Counted from the first letter of the stretch, positions 27,647-36,193 are shown. The stretch: 64,000 bases of DNA from Candidatus Palauibacter rhopaloidicola (GCA_026914155.1 JAPPGH010000012.1:1-64000), one strand, 5' to 3'. Translations and numbers: made by a program. Notes: a model not told the origin generated them from the sequence alone.

Positions 27647-29104
27647 CTGGACCGGATACCGAGGCTGATCGCCGGCATCACCGGAACCGCGGCCGCGCTC
27701 TTCTATCGCGTGGACCGGCATGGGCCTCCGCTCCCGGACGGTCCGTTGATCGTGGCGGCCAACCATCCCAACAGCCTTGTCGATGCCATGCTGATCTTCC
27801 GGTGCAGCGACCGGATCACGCGGCCGCTGGGTCGCGCACCGCTCTTCGACCGGTTCCTTCTGGGTCCGATGCTGCGGGCGCTGGGCGGCATACCGGTCCA
27901 CCGCAGGGAGGACGATCCCGAGGCAATGCACCGCAACGAGGAGATGTTCCGGTCGGCGGTCGACGTGCTCCACGGGGGCGGCGCCATCCAGATCTATCCC
28001 GAGGGCAAGAGCCACTCCGAGGCGCGCCTGGCGGAGTTCCGCACGGGGACCGCGCGGATCGCGCTGCAGGCGGAGGAGGGCGCCGACTGGGGGCTCGGGC
28101 TGTCGATCGCGCCCGTGGGGATCACCTATGCCGCCAAGGAGTTGGCCAGAACCGAGGTCGCCGTGCGGTTCGGCAAGGCGTTCGGGTGCGCGGACCTGAA
28201 GGAGGCGTACCGGGAGGATCCCGTCGCCGCGGGGCGCAGGCTCACCGAGCGGATCGAGCGGGGGGTGCGCCGCGAGACGCTGAACTTCGGCCGCCCCCGA
28301 GACCGGATTCTCGTCGAGGTGGCGGAGCAGCTCTACGTCCGTGAATTGCGGTGGGTGCCGTGGCGGACCCGGGAGCCGCTGGGGACGCGCTTCCCCCGCC
28401 TGCAGCGTTTCGCGCGGGGCCTGGAATGGATCCGCCGGGCGCACCCCGAGGAGCACCGCCGCCTGGTGGAAAAGGTGGCGCGGTATGCCCGGCTGAGCGA
28501 CGAGCTCCGTGCCGGGGAAGGGGACGTGCCTCCCCGCTACAGCTTCCTCCCGGTCGCGAAGTACGTCGTCGTGCGCGGAACGCTCCTGGCGCTTGGGCTT
28601 CCCTTCGCGGTGGCCGGATCCCTGCTCTGGGCTCCCATAGTCCGGCTGCCCGGCTTCGTCGTCAGGCTCGTGAAACCCGAACTCGAGGTCACCGCGACGG
28701 TCAAGCTGGGGACGCTCCTGGCCGGGACGTGTGCGGCCTGGATCCTGGGGCCCGTGCTGGGCTATCTCGTGGGGGGATGGACGGTCGCCGCGGTGGCGGC
28801 CGTGGTGCCCCCCGCGTGCGGCTTCGTGGCGATGCTGTGGATGGAACTCGCCCGCGAGGTGCGAGAGGACACCGCCGTCTTCCTGCGGCTGCAGGGCCGC
28901 CCCGATCGCCGCGAGCAGTTCGCCAGACTGCGCTCGGAACTCACCGAGACCCTCCGGCAGCTGGAGCAGCGCTGGATGGAGGAACGCCAGGAAGGCGCAC
29001 GTCGTTCCTGCGGGCACGGTGGGACAAATGGGACAAATGAAAGGGTCGGCCTTCGCGGGCCGGCCCTTCTTTCACACGAGAATGACCGCAACGCGACACT
29101 CTGA
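27647..29104 (+). CDS. PlsC-like lysophospholipid acyltransferase with C-terminal membrane domain
   Basis: Acyltransferase of the LPLAT/PlsC superfamily that transfers an acyl group to lysophosphatidate-like acceptors at the membrane. Catalytic motif I is NHPNSLVD (the His-x5-Asp variant common in this subfamily), followed by GGIPVHRRED and IYPEGKSHSE (motif III). The C-terminal part has three or four membrane helices (near 28560-28850) and a coiled amphipathic tail. The conserved segment LFYRVDRHG precedes the GTG at 27710, so the true start must lie upstream; the only reasonable candidate is CTG at 27647 with GGAGG ten bases upstream. The last 20 or so codons run through a TGGGACAAA repeat and a terminator hairpin, so the tail is probably not functional. 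Confidence 0.75.
   Translation: MDRIPRLIAGITGTAAALFYRVDRHGPPLPDGPLIVAANHPNSLVDAMLIFRCSDRITRPLGRAPLFDRFLLGPMLRALGGIPVHRREDDPEAMHRNEEMFRSAVDVLHGGGAIQIYPEGKSHSEARLAEFRTGTARIALQAEEGADWGLGLSIAPVGITYAAKELARTEVAVRFGKAFGCADLKEAYREDPVAAGRRLTERIERGVRRETLNFGRPRDRILVEVAEQLYVRELRWVPWRTREPLGTRFPRLQRFARGLEWIRRAHPEEHRRLVEKVARYARLSDELRAGEGDVPPRYSFLPVAKYVVVRGTLLALGLPFAVAGSLLWAPIVRLPGFVVRLVKPELEVTATVKLGTLLAGTCAAWILGPVLGYLVGGWTVAAVAAVVPPACGFVAMLWMELAREVREDTAVFLRLQGRPDRREQFARLRSELTETLRQLEQRWMEERQEGARRSCGHGGTNGTNERVGLRGPALLSHENDRNATL
29020..29037 (+). repeat. Tandem nonamer TGGGACAAA (two copies)
   Basis: TGGGACAAATGGGACAAATG is two head-to-tail copies of TGGGACAAA directly before the terminator hairpin at 29041. 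Such tandem nonamers give GTNGTN, WDKWDK or MGQMGQ tails depending on frame. Here it lies in the non-conserved 3' end of the acyltransferase gene. Confidence 0.7.
29041..29073 (+). terminator. Rho-independent terminator at the end of the acyltransferase gene
   Basis: Stem AAGGGTCGGCC (29041-29051), loop TTCGCG, and GGCCGGCCCTT (29058-29068) pair over 11 bp with one G-U wobble, followed by CTTTC. It lies inside the last codons of the acyltransferase frame and only 9 bases before the ABC ATPase ATG, so the ABC genes need a promoter inside the acyltransferase gene or read-through. Confidence 0.7.
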
Positions 29105-29804
29105 CATCGAGCTGCGCTCCTTCTCGGTCAAGTACCCGTTGTTCGAGCTTGAACCGCTCAGCATCGAATTGACCGCGGGGGAGCGTGTGGCCCTCGTCGG
29201 TCCGAACGGGGCGGGGAAGACCACGATCCTGCGGGCGTTCTCGGGGTTGCTGACGGAGTACGAAGGCGAAGTGCGGTTCGGAGGCGTCGATACGCGCACG
29301 CTCCTGCCCGGCTTGCGCAATCACGTTCGCGTGATGCCGGAGAGACTCCTCGGATTCGCCGGAATGACGGTTCGGCAGCACTTCGACCTGCTTGCACGCT
29401 TCTACGACAACTGGGATCGCGACTACGAGGCGCGATTGACGGAGCGGCTGGAGATTTCCGACGCCGCGAATCTGGGGACTCTCTCGAGCGGTACCAAGGC
29501 AAAGGTTGCGTTCGTGTCGGCGGAGGCCTGCCGACCCCGCGTCCTGCTCCTCGACGAGCCGACGGCCGGCCTTGACCCGGTAATGCGCCGGCGCCTCATG
29601 GATGTCGTCGTCGAGAGCCTGGACGAAGACCCGGGGAGAGTCCTCCTGTTCTCGACCCACATCCTCGAGGATGTCGAATGGCTGGCCGAACGCGTACTGG
29701 TCCTTGTTGACGGAACCATGATCGCCGACCGTTCGGTGCGACACATGCGCGCCGACCACGCGTCGCTGGCGGATGCCCTCTACGACCTCCTGGACGCCCA
29801 TTGA
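29082..29804 (+). CDS. ABC transporter ATP-binding protein
   Basis: 240-residue ABC ATPase with Walker A GPNGAGKTT, signature LSSGTKAKVAF (LSSGT instead of LSGGQ), Walker B VLLLDEPTAGLDP and the switch His in FSTHILED. This is the ABC-2-type exporter subclass, in which the ATPase partners with a membrane subunit such as the next gene. ATG at 29082 comes directly after the terminator hairpin, with ACGAGA as a weak ribosome site. The 3' end overlaps the permease start (TTGA). The substrate is unknown; hydrophobic or lipid-like compounds are common for this class. Confidence 0.9.
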   Translation: MTATRHSDIELRSFSVKYPLFELEPLSIELTAGERVALVGPNGAGKTTILRAFSGLLTEYEGEVRFGGVDTRTLLPGLRNHVRVMPERLLGFAGMTVRQHFDLLARFYDNWDRDYEARLTERLEISDAANLGTLSSGTKAKVAFVSAEACRPRVLLLDEPTAGLDPVMRRRLMDVVVESLDEDPGRVLLFSTHILEDVEWLAERVLVLVDGTMIADRSVRHMRADHASLADALYDLLDAH

Positions 29805-30508
29805 ACCTGCGGCATGTAGGCGACCTGACCCGCGTGGAAATCCAGCGCGCCAAGCCCCTGTTGGTGCGCCTGTATCTTGCCGGGGTGGCAGGTCTCGTCC
29901 TGTTCTACATCTTCGGACGGGCCACCGACGAGAACGTTCTGGCGGTCGTCATGGGAGTGACGTTGGGATTGCTCGTGGCGGTGCCCTTCGCCGTCATGCG
30001 AGACAGGCTCGACGGGACATTGGAGTTCCTGCTGTCCCTTCCGGTGACCGTAGCCGATCTCGTTGCGGCCCGTTTCCTTGCGGCGGCCGCGGGGTTGTTG
30101 CCCGGCGTGATCGCCACCGGAGTGACGCTCACGCTGGTCGAGCCGCCCGCCGAGTTCGGGGTGCTCGCCGGAGCGGCGCCGTTTCAGGTCGCGCTGGGGT
30201 ACTGGGCGCTGCTCACGCTTGCGGCGTGGTGCCTCACGGCCGCTGCGGCTTGCGAACTAACCAGACTCATCACCTGGTCGATTGCAGCGATGTTTGTCCT
30301 CCTGGGTTGGGTTGTGCCGCGGGCCCTCGGCCTATTGGAACGCGAAGGCATCGGCGCCGCACTCCGCTCGTTCCTGGAGCAACCCTACGCCGCCGTCGCC
30401 ATTGGAGCGGTCACGCTGGCCATCTTTACGGCGCTCGCGGCCGCCGCCTTCGGTATCGCTCACCGGGGCGTGGTGCGCTATCCGTCTCGGCCCGACAAAC
30501 CTCTCTGA
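29801..30508 (+). CDS. ABC-2-type transporter membrane subunit
   Basis: 235-residue membrane protein with six predicted helices and a short cytoplasmic N-terminus, as expected for an ABC-2 permease. The segment MRDRLDGTLEFLLSLPVTVADLVAARFL between helices 2 and 3 is the typical coupling helix region of ABC-2 exporters. TTG at 29801 overlaps the ATPase stop in TTGA, so the two are coupled. Its end overlaps by about 30 bases the end of the convergent GyrI-like gene. The pair forms a minimal half-size exporter. Confidence 0.82.
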   Translation: MNLRHVGDLTRVEIQRAKPLLVRLYLAGVAGLVLFYIFGRATDENVLAVVMGVTLGLLVAVPFAVMRDRLDGTLEFLLSLPVTVADLVAARFLAAAAGLLPGVIATGVTLTLVEPPAEFGVLAGAAPFQVALGYWALLTLAAWCLTAAAACELTRLITWSIAAMFVLLGWVVPRALGLLEREGIGAALRSFLEQPYAAVAIGAVTLAIFTALAAAAFGIAHRGVVRYPSRPDKPL

Positions 30509-31164
30509 CCGGACGGCCCACCACCACGGGCCGGATCCGCTTTGCGGATGCGATACCTGAGGATCGTGCGGTATTCGTCGGGATCCCCCGGGCCGGCCAT
30601 GGTCGGACCGACGATGTACTCCTCCTCGTGTCCGCCGAACGTCTCGTAGCCCTCTGCCTCGACGAACGCTTTGAGGCGCTTGATCGTCGGCTGCTCGGCG
30701 TCGTAGCGGCCGATGTGGAGGATCTCCGCGATGGTTCCGTACTCCCACGTCGTGATCGAGGCGGTGACACCGTTCGGCGGCGTGTGCTCCGGCAGCGATT
30801 CCACGGCCGCGGGGATGGGTAGCGCGTAGCGGCCGATCCATTCGCCCCGGGGAATCTCGTCGAGCCCTTCCTGCCAGCGCGCGCGGGCGGCCGGGGGCGT
30901 GAAACCGGTCGTCGCCCCGCCTGAGAAGTAGAGCTGGAAGAGAAGTCCGAACGCAGCACTACCGATCTCGTCGGGATCGCCGACGGCCCGCACTTCAAGC
31001 ACCCGCTCGTCCGCCCGCCCCACGATGCGCGGCTCGATCAAGTGCTCGTGCACTGCGGGATCGACTTCCTGCGCCCCGAGTTCGACCGCAGCGACTGCCG
31101 CACCAAGGGACCATGCCAGGAGCCCGTGGGCACGCCGCAGAACATCAGGGGCGCGACGGGTCAT
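30478..31164 (-). CDS. GyrI-like / effector-binding-domain protein coupled to the toxin-antitoxin pair
   Basis: 228-residue protein. An N-terminal hydrophobic stretch (HGLLAWSLGAAVAAVELGAQ) looks like a signal peptide or single anchor. The middle and end carry a GyrI/SOUL-type ligand-binding fold: ITTWEYGTIAEILHIGRYDAEQPTIKRLKAFVEAEGYETFGGHEEEYIVG and YRTILRYRI are the characteristic blocks. Such domains bind small molecules or heme and occur alone or as effector domains of AraC regulators. The ATG at 31164 overlaps the PIN-toxin stop (ATGA), so it is translated from the same message, an unusual third partner for a VapBC pair. Confidence 0.7.
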   Translation of the reverse strand: MTRRAPDVLRRAHGLLAWSLGAAVAAVELGAQEVDPAVHEHLIEPRIVGRADERVLEVRAVGDPDEIGSAAFGLLFQLYFSGGATTGFTPPAARARWQEGLDEIPRGEWIGRYALPIPAAVESLPEHTPPNGVTASITTWEYGTIAEILHIGRYDAEQPTIKRLKAFVEAEGYETFGGHEEEYIVGPTMAGPGDPDEYRTILRYRIRKADPARGGGPSGQRGLSGRDG

Positions 31165-31550
31165 GGCAGCTCCAGAATCGGGATACCCATGGCTTCTGCT
31201 GCGCTCGTCATACGGTGATCGTAGCTGGCAAGTTCGACGGCTTGGCCACGCCCCCGCAGAAACTCAAGCGACGCCAGGTGAAGCCCGTCCAGCGTCCGAA
31301 CGGGAACCGGGAACGCATCGAGCGCCCGGGCCAGTACGGGTGGCGCCAGCTCCACCAGGGAAACTCGAGCGATGAGCGAGTGTGCCACCTCCGACCGCGA
31401 TGACGCCAACTCGCGGGCGTGGAGCCGTGTCCAGATCTCGTACTCCAGGAGACGACTGGAAACGAGCATGTCGGTCCACAACGAAGTTGGCGGACGGCGG
31501 TCTTCCGCGAGCAGGTGGGCCAAGGCGACGGAGGTGTCGACGTAGATCAC
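31161..31550 (-). CDS. vapC: PIN-domain ribonuclease toxin (VapC type)
   Basis: 129-residue PIN-domain protein, the toxic RNase of a VapBC system that cleaves specific RNAs when freed from its antitoxin. It begins MIYVDTSVALAHLL with the first catalytic Asp, has an acidic residue in SSRLLEYEIWTRL, and carries the third and fourth acidic positions in RTLDGLHLASLEFLRGRG and LASYDHRMTSAAEAMG. Length matches VapC. ATG at 31550 overlaps the antitoxin stop (ATGA). All four acidic active-site positions appear intact, so it should be functional. Confidence 0.92.
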   Translation of the reverse strand: MIYVDTSVALAHLLAEDRRPPTSLWTDMLVSSRLLEYEIWTRLHARELASSRSEVAHSLIARVSLVELAPPVLARALDAFPVPVRTLDGLHLASLEFLRGRGQAVELASYDHRMTSAAEAMGIPILELP

Positions 31551-31840
31551 CGGTCGCTTCGGTCGCCTTCCAGTTCACTAAGCAACTCGGACAGCGTGGC
31601 CACCGGCGGCCCGCCCCGCGGAGGTTCGGAACCAGGGGCGAGAGCCGGTGTCAGCCAGCCCTTCCGCACTGCATCGGCGAGCATGGCGTCGGCCAGGATC
31701 GGACTCCTCGCTTCCCGCGGAGGACCGATCTCGGCCACGACCCGGTCGCGGTCGGTGACGAGTACGGTCTCGCCTGCCGCGGCAAGACGCACGTACTCGC
31801 TAAGCTTGCTGTTCAACGTCTTGATGCCGACGGATCTCAT
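31547..31840 (-). CDS. vapB: Antitoxin of the Phd/YefM (VapB) type
   Basis: 97-residue antitoxin. The N-terminal 45 residues (VGIKTLNSKLSEYVRLAAAGETVLVTDRDRVVAEI) form the Phd/YefM DNA-binding fold. The acidic C-terminus (TLSELLSELEGD) is the disordered toxin-wrapping arm. It precedes and overlaps the PIN toxin, and a perfect 22-bp palindrome sits 8 bases upstream of its ATG, which is the expected arrangement for autorepression by the toxin-antitoxin complex. Confidence 0.9.
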   Translation of the reverse strand: MRSVGIKTLNSKLSEYVRLAAAGETVLVTDRDRVVAEIGPPREARSPILADAMLADAVRKGWLTPALAPGSEPPRGGPPVATLSELLSELEGDRSDR

Positions 31841-31848
31841 GGCTTCAT

Positions 31849-31870
31849 AAGTAGCTACCGGTAGCTACTT
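31849..31870. promoter_or_regulatory. Palindromic operator of the VapBC operon
   Basis: Perfect 22-bp palindrome, half-site AAGTAGCTACC followed by its complement GGTAGCTACTT, ending 8 bases before the antitoxin ATG. Its position over the presumed promoter is typical for autoregulated toxin-antitoxin operators. It also lies 4 bases from the stop of the neighbouring minus-strand membrane gene, at the upstream end of the operon. Confidence 0.8.
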
Positions 31871-31873
31871 TCG

Positions 31874-32398
31874 TCAAGCCACGCGCTCGGCTTCGAGGCG
31901 GATCGCCCACCAGGTCGCGGCGACGGCGGCGGCGCTGGCGAGGAGGTGGAGGGCGAGGCCGATCTGCTCGGCGGACTCCAGGGCGCCGGCGCGGTCGATG
32001 AGAAGGCGCCAGTTGTTCGAGTGGTCGCCGATCAGGGGGAGGGCCAAGCCGTTCGCGGCGGCCATCGACTCCGCCGCGTACATGACGCTCTCAGCCGACC
32101 ACAGGGCGCCGACCGCAGCCGGGATCGCCTCCCCGCGCCGCCACAGCCGGAACGTGATGTAGAGGGGCACGGCGAGCTGAAGCAGCGGGCCGGCCAGCAC
32201 GGCGACCGTTTCGCCGCCGGCCGAGAGCCGGGCCAGCGGCGAGAAGACGACGCGGCCTGCCTCGTGGATGAGGAGGTTGATCCCGTCCACCCAGTGGTAG
32301 CGGTAGAAGAAGACGAGCCACGCCGTGTAGACGCACATGACGACGAGCCCCACCCGCCGGGGCCCGATCGTCTTCCACAGGTACGAGAGGATCTTCAC
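31874..32398 (-). CDS. Membrane protein with degenerate M50-like HEAGR motif
   Basis: 174-residue polytopic membrane protein with about four to five helices. The segment GINLLIHEAGRVVFSPLA and later VLAGPLLQLAVPLYITFRLWRRGE resemble the membrane-metalloprotease (M50) pattern of HExxH in helix 1 and an (A/N)GP-type helix. Here the second zinc His is Arg (HEAGR), so protease activity is unlikely. Known relatives are uncharacterised small membrane proteins in which HEAGH is sometimes kept. It begins 56 bases after the stop of the long sortilin-like gene and may be transcribed with it; its stop lies beside the toxin-antitoxin operator. Confidence 0.62.
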   Translation of the reverse strand: MKILSYLWKTIGPRRVGLVVMCVYTAWLVFFYRYHWVDGINLLIHEAGRVVFSPLARLSAGGETVAVLAGPLLQLAVPLYITFRLWRRGEAIPAAVGALWSAESVMYAAESMAAANGLALPLIGDHSNNWRLLIDRAGALESAEQIGLALHLLASAAAVAATWWAIRLEAERVA

Positions 32399-32454
32399 GC
32401 GGGACCGCCACCCACCGGGTTACTGGAGCCGACCCCGCGCGCGAAAGCCGACAC

Positions 32455-35400
32455 CTACCCGTTCGGCGGCCAGTCGGGGAGCGCGCGGCCGGTCGTCCAC
32501 GGCACGCCGGCCGCCTCCAGGCGCGCCTCGAGTGCAGGCAGATCCGTCTCGATCAGCTGCTGCATGTCCGGATACAGCGCGGTGAAGGCGTCGTTCGCGA
32601 TCCGGTACTGCTCGCGATGCGTCTGCGTGGGGCCGTGCAGGCCGTTCCAGTGGCCGCGCACGACCTGGTTCACGCGGGCCACGATCCCCGGCATGTCCGG
32701 CTCGGCGCGGGAGGCCCGCGTGCGGGAGCCGTTCAGCGTTTCCTGCAGGTCGAGAAGCCGCAGCTCCAGCGCGCGGGCCTCCTGCCGGAGGGCCGGGTCG
32801 GCCGACGGCCAGCGGTCCAGGGCCTGCTTCATGGCCGAGATGCGGGCCATCGCGGCCCCCGACACCCGCTGCGTCCCGGAGACGGCGCGGAGCAGCTCCC
32901 CGGTCTGTCGCTGGAAGGCGAGCACCGCTGCCCGGTCCTGGAGCGGGATCGCCGAGCCCCCCATGGGCGCGATCTCGAACGGCACCGGCCCGGCCAGCTC
33001 GGTCACCTCGCCGTCAACGCGCTGCGAGAGCGACACCGTGTAGCTCCCCGGCAGCGCCATGGGCCCGTTGCCGCCGCCGCCCCCGAACCCGCCGAAGCCG
33101 AAGCCGCCACCGCCGCCCCCCGTGACCGGGTTGTAGCCCGGGTACCGGTAGTTCCACGTCGCCCGGCGCATGCCCTGCGAAGCCGAGCCGTTCACCGTGT
33201 TCACGACGTCCCCGTCCCCGTCCCGGATCGTGAGGAACACGCGCGGCGCCTCCTCCCGGTCCTCCGCCTCCAGTTCCTCCCACGTCGGGTAGGGCGTGTC
33301 CTCGCCCTGCCGCTGCGCCCGCCGCTCCTCGGCCCGCCGCGCCGCCTCCCGCGTGCGCAGCGTCTCGCCCACGTAGTACGTGAACGTGACCCCGAAAGCC
33401 GGGTTGTCCGCCGTGTAGAAACTCGACCCGCTCGTCCCCCCGGGACTCCAGCGCAGGTACATATCCCCGTCCTTCACCTCGAAGATGTGCCCGTCCGAGG
33501 CGAGGATCTCGTCCGACCGCGCCGCCAACTCCCGGAGCGGCGTGTAGTCGTCGACCACGTAGAACGAGCGCCCGAAGGTCGCCGCGACGAGGTCATCCTC
33601 CCGCTTCTGGATCTCCAGTTCGCGCACCGGGATCGTCGGCAGCCCCGTCCCCAGTTCCATCCACGACTCGCCGCCGTTCACCGACGTGAAGGCCGAGAAC
33701 TCCGTCCCCAGGAACAGCAGGTTCGGCTCCACGTGGTCCTGCACGATCGAGAAGGCGGGTCCGTTCTCCGGCAGGTCCCCCGAGATCGAGGTCCACGTCA
33801 CCCCGCGGTCCGTCGACTTGAGCACGTAGGGCCGGAAGTCGCCCCGCTTGAAGTTGTTGATAACGACGAACACGGTGTTCGGATCGTGCAGCGACGCCTC
33901 CACGTCGTGCACGAAGCTCGTGTCCGGCACCCCCGGAAAGCTCTCCACCGCGCGCCAGTTCTCGCCCCCGTCCTCCGTCACCTGCACGAGCCCGTCGTCC
34001 GTGCCCGCGTAGATGAGCCCCTCCACGAAGGGCGACTCGGACACCGCCACGATGTGCCCGAACACCGACGTCGAGCGGTTCTTGCCCACCGCGTCCACGC
34101 TCCACACCCGCCCCATCACCTCGAGCTGATTGCGGTCGAGGTTGCGCGTGAGGTCGCCCGAGATCGGCCGCCAGGTCGAGGCCTGGTCGTCCGACTGGAA
34201 GAGGATCTGGGCCCCGTAGTAGAGGCGGTGGTTGTCGTGCGGCGACATGTGGAGCGCCGCGTCCCAGTACCAGCGCAGCGGCGGCCCGTCCGCGTCTTCC
34301 TGCGGCTGGATGTCGAGCCGTTCCTTCGACACGCGGTCAAAGCGCGACAGCACGCCGTTCTGGAGCTGGGAGTAGATGATGTCCGGGTTCTCGGGGTCGA
34401 TGACGGGGTCGAAGCCGTCGCCCCCCAGCGTCACGTACCAGTCCGAGTTCCGGATCCCCGCGTTGTCGGCCGTCTGCGCGGGACCGCCGAGCGTGTTGTT
34501 GTCCTGCGTCCCCCCGTACACGTAGTAGAACGGCTCGTCGTTCGAGGTCGCGACCTTGTAGAACTGGGTGAGCGGCAGGTTGGAAAAGAAGTGCCAGCTC
34601 TCCCCGAAGTCCCGCGTCTCGTACAGACCCCCGTCGTTGCCGAGGATGATGTGCTCCGGGTCGTCAGGGTCGAACACGATCGCGTGATGGTCCACGTGGA
34701 CGCCCTGCGTCGGGAGCCGCTCCCACGTCTCCCCGCCGTCCTCCGACATCTCGACGAAGGTGTCGAGCGAGTAGATACGGTCGAAGCGGTGCGGGTCCGC
34801 GTACAGTTCGTGGTAGTACATGGCCGCGCCCGACTGGTAGCGCGACGTCCGCGACCAGTTCTCTCCCATGTTCTCCGAGCGGAAGGTGCCCCCGGCGTCG
34901 CCGCTCGCCTCCACGATCGCGTAGAGGACGTCCGGGTTCTGCGGCGAGATCGCGAACCCGATGCGCCCCTTGTCCCCCGACGGGAGCCCGCGGTTGATCT
35001 CGCGCCACGAGTTCCCGCCGTCCGTCGACTTGTGGATCCCCGAGCCCGGCCCGCCGTCGATCATCGTCCACTGGTGCCGCCGCCGCTGCCACGACGTCGC
35101 GTACATCACGTCCGGGTTCCGCGGGTCGAAGTAGACCTCGTTCACGCCCGTGTGCTCGTCGATCTCGAGCACCCGTTCCCACGTCTCGCCCCCGTCCGTC
35201 GTCCGGTACAGCCCGCGCTCGCCGCCCGCGTTCCACAGCGGCCCCTGCGCCGCCACGAAGACGACGTCGGGATCGTCCGGATGGATCTGGATCTTCCCGA
35301 TGTGCTCGGAGGTCTCGAGTCCCATGTTGCGGAACGAGCGCCCCCCGTCGATCGACTTGTAGACGCCGTCCCCGTACCCCACCGAGCGCTGCCCGTTGTT

Positions 35401-35832
35401 CTCCCCCGTCCCCACCCAGAGCGTGAGATGGTCGTTGGGGTCGAGCGCGATGGCCCCGATCGAGTAGGACCCGTAGTCGTCGAAGATCGGCGTCCACGTC
35501 GTCCCGGCGTTCGTCGTCTTCCACACGTTCCCGGAGGAGGCCGCCACGTACCACACGCTCCGGTCCGTGGGATCCACCGCGATGTCCGCGATCCGTCCGG
35601 AGGCGAGGGCGGGGCCGATGCTCCGCCACCGGATGCCCGAGATGAACCCGGCGTTCAGTTCGGGCGCGCCGTCCTCGTCATCCTCGCCCTCCTGGGCGGC
35701 GAGCGCCCCCGGAGTGCCGAGGACGCCGAGCGCGCCGAGACTCGCCAGCCCCGCGAGGAGAAGGGCGGGGAAGCGGGAGATGGCGCCGCGACGGGCGTAC
35801 GGGTTCGCGTGGAGTCTCTCGAAATCGATCAT
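32455..35832 (-). CDS. Sortilin (VPS10)-like multi-BNR beta-propeller secreted protein
   Basis: 1125-residue exported protein with an N-terminal signal (LLLAGLASLGALGVLG, cleaved near ALAAQ). It contains many BNR/Asp-box blades with the pattern S-x-D-G-G-x-T/S-W: TTNAGTTW, SIDGGRSF, TTDGGETW, STDGGNSW, SEDGGETW, TEDGGENW, STDRGVTW and SVNGGESW. This forms one or two propellers like the VPS10 domain of sortilins and certain xyloglucanase-like glycosidases. A Gly-rich segment (33060-33120) links the propeller to a C-terminal region that includes a coiled tail. Homologues annotated glycosyl hydrolase are abundant in Gemmatimonadota, Acidobacteriota and marine Bacteroidetes; catalytic residues are not established, so binding or turnover of peptides or glycans at the envelope is inferred. 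ATG 35832 chosen because it precedes the leader directly. Confidence 0.85.
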   Translation of the reverse strand: MIDFERLHANPYARRGAISRFPALLLAGLASLGALGVLGTPGALAAQEGEDDEDGAPELNAGFISGIRWRSIGPALASGRIADIAVDPTDRSVWYVAASSGNVWKTTNAGTTWTPIFDDYGSYSIGAIALDPNDHLTLWVGTGENNGQRSVGYGDGVYKSIDGGRSFRNMGLETSEHIGKIQIHPDDPDVVFVAAQGPLWNAGGERGLYRTTDGGETWERVLEIDEHTGVNEVYFDPRNPDVMYATSWQRRRHQWTMIDGGPGSGIHKSTDGGNSWREINRGLPSGDKGRIGFAISPQNPDVLYAIVEASGDAGGTFRSENMGENWSRTSRYQSGAAMYYHELYADPHRFDRIYSLDTFVEMSEDGGETWERLPTQGVHVDHHAIVFDPDDPEHIILGNDGGLYETRDFGESWHFFSNLPLTQFYKVATSNDEPFYYVYGGTQDNNTLGGPAQTADNAGIRNSDWYVTLGGDGFDPVIDPENPDIIYSQLQNGVLSRFDRVSKERLDIQPQEDADGPPLRWYWDAALHMSPHDNHRLYYGAQILFQSDDQASTWRPISGDLTRNLDRNQLEVMGRVWSVDAVGKNRSTSVFGHIVAVSESPFVEGLIYAGTDDGLVQVTEDGGENWRAVESFPGVPDTSFVHDVEASLHDPNTVFVVINNFKRGDFRPYVLKSTDRGVTWTSISGDLPENGPAFSIVQDHVEPNLLFLGTEFSAFTSVNGGESWMELGTGLPTIPVRELEIQKREDDLVAATFGRSFYVVDDYTPLRELAARSDEILASDGHIFEVKDGDMYLRWSPGGTSGSSFYTADNPAFGVTFTYYVGETLRTREAARRAEERRAQRQGEDTPYPTWEELEAEDREEAPRVFLTIRDGDGDVVNTVNGSASQGMRRATWNYRYPGYNPVTGGGGGGFGFGGFGGGGGNGPMALPGSYTVSLSQRVDGEVTELAGPVPFEIAPMGGSAIPLQDRAAVLAFQRQTGELLRAVSGTQRVSGAAMARISAMKQALDRWPSADPALRQEARALELRLLDLQETLNGSRTRASRAEPDMPGIVARVNQVVRGHWNGLHGPTQTHREQYRIANDAFTALYPDMQQLIETDLPALEARLEAAGVPWTTGRALPDWPPNG

Positions 35833-35932
35833 GATCGCACCTTGTGCCGGTGGCTGGTGGCTATCGGGCGGTTTCGCCTGTGGGATTCGCAGGTTGGGAA
35901 GGTCGGCCCGAGGACGGGCGGCGGGCAACCCG

Positions 35933-36193
35933 TCAGCTCGAATCGATCTCGGGATCGGGCGGGTGGACTCCGAACAGGTGCCCTTCGACGCGGGCGACCC
36001 GGTCCGCCGCGGCCACCCGCGTCTCCACGAGTTCGGCGCGGACGGCGTCGATGCGGTTGCCCAGGCGCTCGTCCGCCCCGCGGATTTCAGCGCGCAGTTC
36101 CTTGCGCAGGTTGCGCGACAGCCCGCAGAAGATGACGCAAACGCCGATCAACGTGGCCGACAGGATGACGTCGGCGATGAGATCCGTTCCCAT
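35933..36193 (-). CDS. Small membrane-anchored coiled-coil protein
   Basis: 86-residue protein with one N-terminal membrane helix (LIADVILSATLIGVCVIFCGL) and a charged helical coiled-coil (NLRKELRAEIRGADERLGNRIDAVRAELVETRVAAADRVARVEGHLFG). This anchor-plus-heptad design is common in small bacterial proteins found in phage-like or accessory contexts, with no defined function. It lies 100 bases upstream of the sortilin-like gene on the same strand. Confidence 0.55.
   Translation of the reverse strand: MGTDLIADVILSATLIGVCVIFCGLSRNLRKELRAEIRGADERLGNRIDAVRAELVETRVAAADRVARVEGHLFGVHPPDPEIDSS

Noticed and set aside
32455..35832. Annotation of the propeller protein as an active glycosyl hydrolase
   Set aside because: Only Asp-box blades are visible; no catalytic acid/base pair of a glycosidase family could be identified.
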